Position numbers and translations under genes: made by a program
DNA from: Prochlorococcus sp. AG-409-P03
GTDB taxonomy: Bacteria; Cyanobacteriota; Cyanobacteriia; PCC-6307; Cyanobiaceae
Assembly: GCA_003215295.1 (NCBI GenBank)
Contig: QCKN01000001.1
Span: 1 to 64,000, forward strand
DNA: 64,000 bases
Direction of reading: 5' to 3'
Notes under the pieces: model-generated
What the model saw: only the letters and a program-made list of their open reading frames with translations
What the model was told of the DNA's origin: nothing
Databases searched by the model: none
Part shown: piece by piece, positions 31,695 to 38,815 of the stretch
Position numbering within the stretch: the first letter of the stretch is position 1
How the letters are laid out: each line of letters begins with the position of its first letter

Positions 31695-33317
31695 ATGACT
31701 ACCACGACGCCATTACAGTCTTATCTACAAGGAAAGAAGCTAAACAAGATAGAAAAGAACAAAGCTGCTAAAGATGGCCTAGAAATTGGAAGTGAACTAG
31801 AAAACTTTGCTAAATTTGGATGGGAAGAAATGGATAAAGTGGATCTCGAGCTTCGCCTAAAATGGTATGGAGTATTTTGGAGACCAAAAACACCCGGAAA
31901 ATTTATGTTGCGTTTAAGGATTCCCAATGGAATCCTATCTGCAAAACAATTGGAAATAATCGCCTCTATTGTTGCCAGATATGGTGAAGATGGTTCATGT
32001 GATATTACGACAAGACAAAATCTTCAACTGAGAGGAATCTTAATTGGTGACTTGCCAGAGATTCTCAATAGACTAAAAAAAGCAGATTTACGAAGCATTC
32101 AATCAGGTTTTGACAACCCTAGAAATGTTACTGGAAATCCTATTGCAGGAATAGATCCAAAAGAAATTATAGATACAAGGGAATACACAAAAGAGCTGGA
32201 GGATTTCCTAACAAGTAAAGGAGCAGGTAACAAGGAGTTCTCGAATCTGCCACGCAAATGGAATACCGCTGTAGCAGGTTCAAAAGATAATTTTCTATTA
32301 CATAATGATCTTATTTTTCACCCCGTAGAAAAAGATGGAGAAATAGGTTTTAGTGTTTGGGTAGGTGGCATATTATCTTCACAGCTCAATGACTACGCAG
32401 TACCTCTAAATGTATGGATCAAACGTACTGATATGTGTCGATTGACATCATCTATACTCTGCATTTGGCGAGACAATGGAGAACGTAATAAACGCCAAAT
32501 GGGCCGTTTTAGACTCTATTTGAATAATATTGGAATTGAAAATTTTCGAGACCTGGTTGAAGAAAAATTTGGAAAGTTAATTCCTGATCCTGGTTCAAAA
32601 TTTACTGATAAGCCAAGATCTTTATATGGTATCCATAAACAGAAGCAACTGGGTAAATATTATGCTGGATTACATGTTCCCGTAGGGCGACTAACAGCTG
32701 AAGATCTGCAAGACCTGGCAAAAATTAGTCAAGAATATGGCAATGAAGAAATTCGTTTGACCGAAGATCAAAATGTAATCATTACAGGGATAAACGAGAA
32801 CAATATCAAAAATTTTAGAGAAGATAAGTTGTTAAAGAAATTTAGTTTAGATCCAAAACTACTCGCTGCTGGTACAGTTTCATGTACGGGAAATACTTAT
32901 TGTAGCTTTGCACTAACAAACACAAAGGATCAAGCACTTAGAATTTCCAAAGAATTAGATGAAGAGCTTGAACTAGCAGAAGAACTTAAATTACATTGGA
33001 CAGGGTGTCCAAATAGTTGCGGTCAAGCTTACATGGGTGGGATAGGGTTAACAGGGAAAAAGGCAAGAGATTCTGAAGGCAAAGCTGTAGAAGCATATGA
33101 CATATGTGTGGGTGGTTCTCAAGGCCAAAATCATAAGATTGCGAAACTAAGCCATAAGTCAATTACGAAAGATGAACTTAAAAATGTGCTTAAAAATATA
33201 CTGATAGAAAACTATTCAGCAAAGCCTAAAAAGAATTTTCGAAATCATTCATTAAACCTATTATCTAATTTATTGAATAGGTTTCGTGCATTAGGAAGAA
33301 CCAGCGACACTACTTGA
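31695..33317 (+). CDS. nirA: Ferredoxin-nitrite reductase
   Basis: 540 residues of the nitrite/sulfite reductase family. The [4Fe-4S]/siroheme ligands are C397, C403 (S-C-T-G-N-T-Y-C) and C438, C442 (T-G-C-P-N-S-C-G). Other family blocks are C-D-I-T-T-R-Q-N-L-Q-L-R-G, E-I-R-L-T-E-D-Q-N-V and G-C-P-N-S-C-G-Q-A-Y-M-G-G-I-G. It reduces nitrite to ammonium with six electrons from ferredoxin. Assignment over sulfite reductase rests on focA downstream and the NtcA-like site upstream. A cobA gene supplying siroheme precursor lies on the other side. ATG start 31695. No nitrate reductase is in the window. Confidence 0.95.
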   Translation: MTTTTPLQSYLQGKKLNKIEKNKAAKDGLEIGSELENFAKFGWEEMDKVDLELRLKWYGVFWRPKTPGKFMLRLRIPNGILSAKQLEIIASIVARYGEDGSCDITTRQNLQLRGILIGDLPEILNRLKKADLRSIQSGFDNPRNVTGNPIAGIDPKEIIDTREYTKELEDFLTSKGAGNKEFSNLPRKWNTAVAGSKDNFLLHNDLIFHPVEKDGEIGFSVWVGGILSSQLNDYAVPLNVWIKRTDMCRLTSSILCIWRDNGERNKRQMGRFRLYLNNIGIENFRDLVEEKFGKLIPDPGSKFTDKPRSLYGIHKQKQLGKYYAGLHVPVGRLTAEDLQDLAKISQEYGNEEIRLTEDQNVIITGINENNIKNFREDKLLKKFSLDPKLLAAGTVSCTGNTYCSFALTNTKDQALRISKELDEELELAEELKLHWTGCPNSCGQAYMGGIGLTGKKARDSEGKAVEAYDICVGGSQGQNHKIAKLSHKSITKDELKNVLKNILIENYSAKPKKNFRNHSLNLLSNLLNRFRALGRTSDTT

Positions 33318-33358
33318 ACTGCTGGTAATCCAAACAACTTTTTTAATCACAATTAACA

Positions 33359-33502
33359 ATGGATTCTAAATCTAAAGCAAACGACTTTTTCTCGCGGTTT
33401 GTCAATTGGTTCAGTGCTATTGGCAACGAAAAAGAATCAACTAATAGAGATGGAGGAGGTCAAGATCCATTCTCTAGATTAATGAATCGAATTAGTGAAT
33501 AA
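33359..33502 (+). CDS. 47-residue small protein between nirA and focA
   Basis: ATG 33359 to TAA 33502. The peptide starts polar (M-D-S-K-S-K-A-N-D), has an amphipathic aromatic helix (F-F-S-R-F-V-N-W-F-S-A-I-G) and ends in D-P-F-S-R-L-M-N-R-I-S-E. It is complete, codon use matches the neighbours, and it fits between nirA and focA without overlap, so it is probably real and cotranscribed. The amphipathic helix could dock on a membrane or on a partner protein. No homologue is known to me. Confidence 0.55.
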   Translation: MDSKSKANDFFSRFVNWFSAIGNEKESTNRDGGGQDPFSRLMNRISE

Positions 33503-33537
33503 ATTCAACCTTACTCAAAGTATTTTTCTTTTGAACA

Positions 33538-34452
33538 ATGATTGATCAAACTGCTTCACAAATGGACTACGTCCTACCTAATGAATTAGTCGATGGAATG
33601 ATCTCTGCAGGTGGAAAGAAATCGACTGTCAGCCTAAAAAACCTCCTTGTTCGAGGTTTTTATTCTGGAGCAATACTTGGTTTGGCAACTTGTCTAGCAA
33701 TCACAGTAGGTATTCAATCAGGAATGCCGTTTCTAGGCTCAGTTATTTTTCCATTTGGATTTGCAAGTATCGTTCTCTTTGGTATGGAACTTGTTACCGG
33801 CAATTTTGCCTTATTACCAATGGCAACTTGGGCAGGGAAAAGCTCTTGGAGAGCAACATTTAGAAACTGGAGTTGGGTGTGGATAGGTAATTTCCTAGGA
33901 ACAGCACTCGTAGCTATTTTAATTTCTATTAGCTTAACTAGTGGAGGAACTGTTGAGCCACTCTCAGCAGCTGATGGAGGACAAGGTTGGGCTGTTATAG
34001 CAGCAAAAATAATAGCAATCAACAAAACCAATGTTCTAGTCAAATATCAATCATTAGGTAGTACAGGTTTTTTTCTTGCGTTTCTTCGAGGAATAATTGC
34101 TAACTGGTTAGTTTGTCTAGGCGTAACAATGGCGTTAGTAAGTAAAAGTGTTCCAGGAAAAATACTAGCCTGCTGGCTACCTATAACAGCATTCCAAACC
34201 ATGGGAATGGAACATATCGTAGTCAACATGTTTCTCCACACTGCAGGGCCTTTATTAGGATCTGGAGTATCTTTCTGGACAATTATCTTTTGGAACTTCT
34301 TACCTGTAACTCTAGGAAATATTGTTGGTGGGATGGTGTTTATTGGTATGCTTTTCTACAGCACCCATAGAACCAAAGTGAGTAATGTCTTGCCAACAAT
34401 TCATGACGAGAAACTGGAAAGAGAACTTGCAGCGGAATTAGGTGCACGTTAA
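33538..34452 (+). CDS. focA: Formate/nitrite transporter family channel, probable nitrite importer
   Basis: 304 residues with about six membrane segments. The FNT signatures are present: R-G-F-Y-S-G-A-I-L-G near 42-51, G-M-E-L-V-T-G-N-F-A near 82-91, and N-W-L-V-C-L-G-V near 188-195, plus M-E-H-I-V-V-N-M near 224-231. The N-terminal and C-terminal tails are cytoplasmic. FNT proteins form pentameric channels for small anions; beside nirA the substrate is almost surely nitrite. ATG start 33538, 35 bases after the small ORF. Confidence 0.93.
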   Translation: MIDQTASQMDYVLPNELVDGMISAGGKKSTVSLKNLLVRGFYSGAILGLATCLAITVGIQSGMPFLGSVIFPFGFASIVLFGMELVTGNFALLPMATWAGKSSWRATFRNWSWVWIGNFLGTALVAILISISLTSGGTVEPLSAADGGQGWAVIAAKIIAINKTNVLVKYQSLGSTGFFLAFLRGIIANWLVCLGVTMALVSKSVPGKILACWLPITAFQTMGMEHIVVNMFLHTAGPLLGSGVSFWTIIFWNFLPVTLGNIVGGMVFIGMLFYSTHRTKVSNVLPTIHDEKLERELAAELGAR

Positions 34453-34495
34453 TACTTTTTTTCAATAATGACTTGCGTATTCGCTTATTAAGCCA

Positions 34496-34822
34496 TTACA
34501 AATTACTTTGATTTGATTTAACTGAAAATTGATATGCCTCATAAGAAAGATCAACATCTAGCATGGCTTGATCATTTTGATGAAAAGTACACCCATACAT
34601 CAAATTAATTATTCGCTCCATATCTAGGTTCCTATCAGCGACATCTTGCCATAATCGATTAGTAAGCTCTTGGTCAGCAAGCTCAAATTGTGCATGCACC
34701 AGCTCCCTAACTATTGCGAAAACTGCCTGTCGGTCATTGCGAACCCGGGCTTCCGCAAATTCGATATTAGAAGTTTTAGGTAGCCTTTTATCCTGAGACA
34801 GAGGAAAAGATTTCTTGATCAT
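34496..34822 (-). CDS. Conserved hypothetical protein
   Basis: 108 residues, soluble, helical, with F-A-E-A-R-V-R-N-D-R-Q-A-V-F-A-I-V-R-E-L-V-H-A-Q in the middle and an acidic helix Q-E-L-T-N-R-L-W-Q-D-V-A-D. No motif known to me. It lies in the nitrite cluster, convergent with focA (43-base gap) and divergent from the HEAT-repeat gene, sharing the 129-base promoter region with the NtcA-like site at 34863. Placement suggests a nitrogen-related role, but this is inference. Confidence 0.6.
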   Translation of the reverse strand: MIKKSFPLSQDKRLPKTSNIEFAEARVRNDRQAVFAIVRELVHAQFELADQELTNRLWQDVADRNLDMERIINLMYGCTFHQNDQAMLDVDLSYEAYQFSVKSNQSNL

Positions 34823-34862
34823 TATTAAAACGAGGTTAACCTTACTTTTAATTCATAAGCTT

Positions 34863-34902
34863 GTAACGACAAAAACTGTTTGAATTTAAGAAAAACTAAA
34901 TT
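34863..34902 (+). promoter_or_regulatory. Candidate NtcA-activated promoter of the HEAT-repeat gene
   Basis: GTA-N8-AAC at 34863-34876 differs from GTA-N8-TAC in one base. It is followed after exactly 20 bases by TAAATT (34897-34902), which fits the TA-N3-T -10 element at the distance usual for NtcA-activated promoters. A start near 34909 would leave about 43 bases to the ATG at 34952. Confidence 0.45.
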
Positions 34903-34951
34903 ATTTATTATTAATTTAGAGCAAGAGTCAAACTGCATTCTCTTCAATTCT

Positions 34952-35695
34952 ATGAACTCTCATGAGGATCTCATTTGGGAACAACTAAACAAGTCCAAGA
35001 AAAATCGACCAACCCCTCAATGGTTAGCAAATACCTATTCACCAGAGCTATCGAATGATCTGCGAATGGCCCTAGCTGAAGAGCTCGGACAACTCTCTCA
35101 GGAGGGATGGATAATCATCAAAACTCTAATTGACACTCATGGACCTCAAGTAGATCTCATCCATGCAGCGGGTCTATGTCATCAAGCTGCTGCCCGAGAA
35201 TGGTTAATGCACCATTTAGAAGAGGGGGATCAATTCAATATCCACATCCTCAAAGCATTGGCTTGCTGGGGAGCCTTCTTGCCAAAGGAGTTATTAGTAC
35301 AAATTCTAGGAGAGCCCGAAGAAGCTACAAGACTCGCAGGCCTAGAGTTATTAAAATTCAAAGCACATCAACTGAACAATAGCGATCTTTTAAAAATAAC
35401 AAAAGAAATTTTGACTGATATACGCGACCCAGTAGTAATTGCCGCAATACGAATTCTTCAACGTCGAGAAGGAGTAGATATATGCAATAGAATCGCCGAA
35501 GTAGCGAAAAATGGATCCGACTCTACAGCCAAAGTTGCTTTAATGGCTTTGGGGTCTATTGCGACATCAGATAGTGAAGCCACGCTAATCATGCTATGTA
35601 AAAATCTAACAATTGAATCTCGGCGTGACTTAGCTAGGAAGCAACTAGAGCATCACCACAGAACATCTTCGATGTCGCGCAAAGATAATCATTAA
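34952..35695 (+). CDS. HEAT-repeat protein of the phycobilin lyase/NblB-like type, nitrite cluster
   Basis: 247 residues made of repeated antiparallel helices (for example L-A-E-E-L-G-Q-L-S-Q-E-G-W, V-A-L-M-A-L-G-S-I-A-T-S-D-S-E-A-T). This is the HEAT-like superhelix shared with CpcE/NblB proteins. HEAT proteins of this type occur near nir genes in other cyanobacteria and have been tied to nitrite reductase level or nir expression. A phycobilin lyase role is unlikely because no phycobiliprotein gene is near. I start at ATG 34952; a TTG at 34880 would add 24 residues unlike the rest, and would leave the NtcA-like -10 inside the coding region. Confidence 0.75.
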   Translation: MNSHEDLIWEQLNKSKKNRPTPQWLANTYSPELSNDLRMALAEELGQLSQEGWIIIKTLIDTHGPQVDLIHAAGLCHQAAAREWLMHHLEEGDQFNIHILKALACWGAFLPKELLVQILGEPEEATRLAGLELLKFKAHQLNNSDLLKITKEILTDIRDPVVIAAIRILQRREGVDICNRIAEVAKNGSDSTAKVALMALGSIATSDSEATLIMLCKNLTIESRRDLARKQLEHHHRTSSMSRKDNH

Positions 35696-35800
35696 GACTC
35701 ATAATCAATCTTAAATCTCTAGCTTTGGCTCAAAAGGAGTGTTGGCACTAAGTAGCATTAGACCCTTCAGATACAAAAATATTGTTAAGCACTCTGTCTC

Positions 35801-36889
35801 ATGACGCAAGATTATCTACACGTGTCGACTGGCAAGGAACAGTTCAAAGCCTATCTCCGAAAAATAGGAAGTGGCGAAAGAACCAGTCGTGGCCTGAGCC
35901 GTGAAGAAGCAGCCAATGCCATGCAATTAATTCTCACCAATCAGGCATCTCCGGCTCAAATTGGGGCCTTCATGATTGCTCACCGCATACGCCGGCCTGA
36001 GCCACAAGAACTTGCTGGAATGATAGACACATACATACGATTAGGGCCCACCCTTAAATCGAAGAAAGGACAGCGATCTCCAGTATGTTTTGGCATGCCG
36101 TTCGACGGAAGAAATAGAACAGCCCCTATCTATCCACTAACAGCCCTCACACTGTTGAGTGCAGGACAACCAGTTGTTCTCCAAGGCGGTAGACGCATGC
36201 CAATCAAATACGGTGTAACAACTGCGGAGCTCTTCTCAACACTGGACTTGCACCTAACAGGACTCTCTAGAGAAAAATTGCAATGCTGCTTCGAAGAGAA
36301 TGGCTTCGCACTAGTTCATCAACCAGATCACTTCCCCTTAGCTGAAAGACTAATCAGCATCCGAGATGAGCTGGGGAAACGTCCTCCATTAGCAAGTATG
36401 GAACTCCTTTGGACAGCACACCAAGGAGAGCATCTTCATGTCAGTGGATTTGTGCATCCGCCTACTGAAGACAGAGCATGGACAACTCTCCGACAACTGG
36501 GTGAAACTAATTTCATTTCAGTTAAAGGACTGGAAGGTGGCATAGACCTTCCCACCAGTCGTGCGTGCATCACAGCTCAAACCAAGCAAAATAAAACAAA
36601 TCGACTCATTTTCCATCCTCGCGAACATAACTGCTCTGGAATAGACATTCCCATCCAAAGTCTCAACGAATGGAAAACTAACGCCTTGGAAGCACTGCAA
36701 AATAGAGGGCCTCTAGCACAATCATTGAGGTGGAATGCAGGTTTGTACTTTTGTTTTACAGAAATTGCGAGTTCTCTTGAAGAAGGTATAGCGAAAGCAG
36801 AAGAGTGTCTTCAATCCGGATCAACGCAGGAGACTCTAATGAACCTAATTAAATGGAAAGACAATCTTGACTCATATAATAATGAATAA
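35801..36889 (+). CDS. TrpD-like (anthranilate phosphoribosyltransferase family) protein, CnaT-like
   Basis: 362 residues. N-terminal helical domain (L-S-R-E-E-A-A-N-A-M-Q-L-I-L) and glycosyltransferase family 3 core (V-V-L-Q-G-G-R, E-L-L-W-T-A-H-Q-G-E-H). The classical TrpD substrate motifs (K-H-G-N and G-T-G-G-D) are replaced, here by P-F-D-G-R-N-R and G-G-R-R-M-P, so tryptophan synthesis is unlikely. In Anabaena, CnaT, a protein of this family, is needed for nir operon expression. Position beside nirA, focA and a HEAT protein suggests the same kind of role. ATG start. It is convergent with the GNAT gene. Confidence 0.75.
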   Translation: MTQDYLHVSTGKEQFKAYLRKIGSGERTSRGLSREEAANAMQLILTNQASPAQIGAFMIAHRIRRPEPQELAGMIDTYIRLGPTLKSKKGQRSPVCFGMPFDGRNRTAPIYPLTALTLLSAGQPVVLQGGRRMPIKYGVTTAELFSTLDLHLTGLSREKLQCCFEENGFALVHQPDHFPLAERLISIRDELGKRPPLASMELLWTAHQGEHLHVSGFVHPPTEDRAWTTLRQLGETNFISVKGLEGGIDLPTSRACITAQTKQNKTNRLIFHPREHNCSGIDIPIQSLNEWKTNALEALQNRGPLAQSLRWNAGLYFCFTEIASSLEEGIAKAEECLQSGSTQETLMNLIKWKDNLDSYNNE

Positions 36890-36941
36890 ACACAAACTAA
36901 GCTTTGTTCAATCGAGATCAAAAAATATATTTTTGTGCTTC

Positions 36942-37421
36942 TCATTGCAAGTTTTTTTCCATACAATAACGATCAAAAGCTACCCCTCCTATTTTGATCT
37001 TTTCTAGATACTGAAGATCCCAGCCAGACCTCAATAACAACGGATAACTGAAAAAACTAGCTTCTGCTCTCAAGTGGACTTGTCCTTCTTCACGTGCATC
37101 TAACTCAACCCGCTCAAGCAAAGCCGTTGCATGGCCTCTACGCGTAGAACGACCACGACAATAAAGCAAAGCAAGGCGATCAAAAGGATATCGCACTGCA
37201 AAAGCTTCTAGCTTCTCCATATCGAAACTGAGCCAACCCTTACCTTCTAATAGAGGTCGATCTAGGCAACCTGGCAACCACGCCAAAGAAGACCAAGCTC
37301 GAACTTGTTCTTTGGTATAAAAAGCTTGGCCTTGAGACTCAATCGCGTCCGCGTAAACTTCCCGAACACTAGAGTGAAACTCACCACTCATTGGTCTAAG
37401 CTGAAAATAAGGTTCCATCAT
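36942..37421 (-). CDS. GNAT-family N-acetyltransferase
   Basis: 159 residues. It begins with F-Q-L-R-P-M and has A-I-E-S-Q-G-Q-A-F-Y-T-K-E-Q, then L-A-L-L-Y-C-R-G-R-S-T-R-R-G-H-A-T-A-L-L-E-R near 85-106, which contains the acetyl-CoA pyrophosphate-binding R-x-x-G-x-A/G-like loop. The C-terminal A-E-A-S-F-F-S-Y-P-L-L-L-R-S-G-W motif is typical. It probably acetylates a small molecule or protein N-terminus; substrate unknown. It sits at the right edge of the nitrite region; divergent from the MFS gene. Confidence 0.8.
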   Translation of the reverse strand: MMEPYFQLRPMSGEFHSSVREVYADAIESQGQAFYTKEQVRAWSSLAWLPGCLDRPLLEGKGWLSFDMEKLEAFAVRYPFDRLALLYCRGRSTRRGHATALLERVELDAREEGQVHLRAEASFFSYPLLLRSGWDLQYLEKIKIGGVAFDRYCMEKNLQ

Positions 37422-37490
37422 TGCGAATCTTTTGAAAGCAATTGACCAGTCCCCTATGAGATGGTGTCAACACCACTGAACAATCATTAA

Positions 37491-38774
37491 GTGCGTCTAT
37501 CTAAAATTGGAATTCTATTTTGTGCCTTTGTCACACTTCTGAATGATCGGCTAGGTGAAACAATATTATTACCATTGTTTCCAAAATTAAAAACTACCTT
37601 TGGTATAAGTGCATCCACTTTAGGTCTACTAGCAGGAACATATGCACTCTCCCAGTTTGCAGTAGCTCCTTTAATCGGAGTTTTAAGTGATAGGTACGGA
37701 AGAAAACCTATTATCATCATATGTGTAGCCGGTTCAGTCATTGGATTAGGTTTGTTTGCATTTACAATTGGAATTTGGAACTCAAACTTGCCTGATTGGA
37801 AAGGCGGAACTCCTATCATTTTAGGCTTACTTTTTGCTGCTAGAATTATCGATGGAGCCAGTGGAGGAACAGCTGCAAGTGCAACAGCTGTACTCGCAGA
37901 CATATCAACACCAGACCAAAGAGCTAAAGCATTTGGTTTGATCGGAGCAGCTTTTGGTCTAGGTTTTATAATCGGGCCATTTCTTGGTGGTATTTTAACG
38001 GCTACAAATTTAAATTTGCCTGGTTTAATCGCAACCACATTTGCGATTTTTAATTTAATTATTGTTGCTCTTATACTACCTGAAACCTACAAAGTAAAAA
38101 AAGGACTTGACTCATTAAAAAAGAGAAGACTTAATCCAATTATTCAGCTGGTCAATATCTTTACTAATCCATTAATTAGCCGTCTTTCTTTTGCATTCTT
38201 TCTTTTCTTTGTGGCTTTTAGTGGGCTAACAGCATTTCTACTTCTGTATTTAGAAGAAGTTTTTCACTGGATTGGAAACGAGCCAGTCATCTTCTGGGTC
38301 ACTAAAGGCTTACTTCCGGCCATAAGCCTTGGGTGGGTTGGAATAGTCGCAATAGTGGTTCAAGGAGGGTTAATTGGTAAGCTAGTAAGGAACTTTGGGG
38401 AATGGCGCCTGACACTGAGTGGCGTGGGGTTCATTATTGCTGGATGTCTACTATTAGTGATAGCAAATGAACAAAATGCTATACCCGTAGTATTTACAGC
38501 CTGCACATTTCTTGCAGTAGGTTCAGGCTTGGTAGTTCCAGCCCTTAGGGCAATTATCTCCAGAAAACTTACTTCTTCAGGTCAGGGTGCGATTCTTGGG
38601 AACTTACAAGGACTGCAAAGTCTAGGATCTTTTTTAGGGATTTACGGAGCAGGTTTAGCATACAAAGAGCTTGGACCAAGCAGTCCATTCTGGCTTGGAA
38701 TGCTAATACTTTTTGCCGTTAGCGTCCTTATTGCAGGTTGCCCACCCAACAAAAATAAAAAGCTTGCAATTTAA
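37491..38774 (+). CDS. MFS transporter (DHA1/TetA-like)
   Basis: 427 residues with about 12 hydrophobic segments. The loop 2-3 signature is G-V-L-S-D-R-Y-G-R-K-P near 63-73, diagnostic of the MFS, and the drug/H+ antiporter motif G-P-F-L-G-G-I lies near 163-169. It is most like TetA-type exporters. The substrate cannot be told from sequence, and there is no indication that it carries nitrite or nitrate, although it lies next to the nitrite cluster. GTG start at 37491. ppk follows 41 bases later. Confidence 0.85.
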   Translation: MRLSKIGILFCAFVTLLNDRLGETILLPLFPKLKTTFGISASTLGLLAGTYALSQFAVAPLIGVLSDRYGRKPIIIICVAGSVIGLGLFAFTIGIWNSNLPDWKGGTPIILGLLFAARIIDGASGGTAASATAVLADISTPDQRAKAFGLIGAAFGLGFIIGPFLGGILTATNLNLPGLIATTFAIFNLIIVALILPETYKVKKGLDSLKKRRLNPIIQLVNIFTNPLISRLSFAFFLFFVAFSGLTAFLLLYLEEVFHWIGNEPVIFWVTKGLLPAISLGWVGIVAIVVQGGLIGKLVRNFGEWRLTLSGVGFIIAGCLLLVIANEQNAIPVVFTACTFLAVGSGLVVPALRAIISRKLTSSGQGAILGNLQGLQSLGSFLGIYGAGLAYKELGPSSPFWLGMLILFAVSVLIAGCPPNKNKKLAI

Positions 38775-38815
38775 TTGCTGCTTTAAACAAATATCAAATA
38801 TAAATACCTCTTCCA

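Noticed and set aside
37487-38038. 183-codon minus-strand frame
   Set aside because: Antisense to the MFS transporter gene, whose membrane segments and signature motif are clear.
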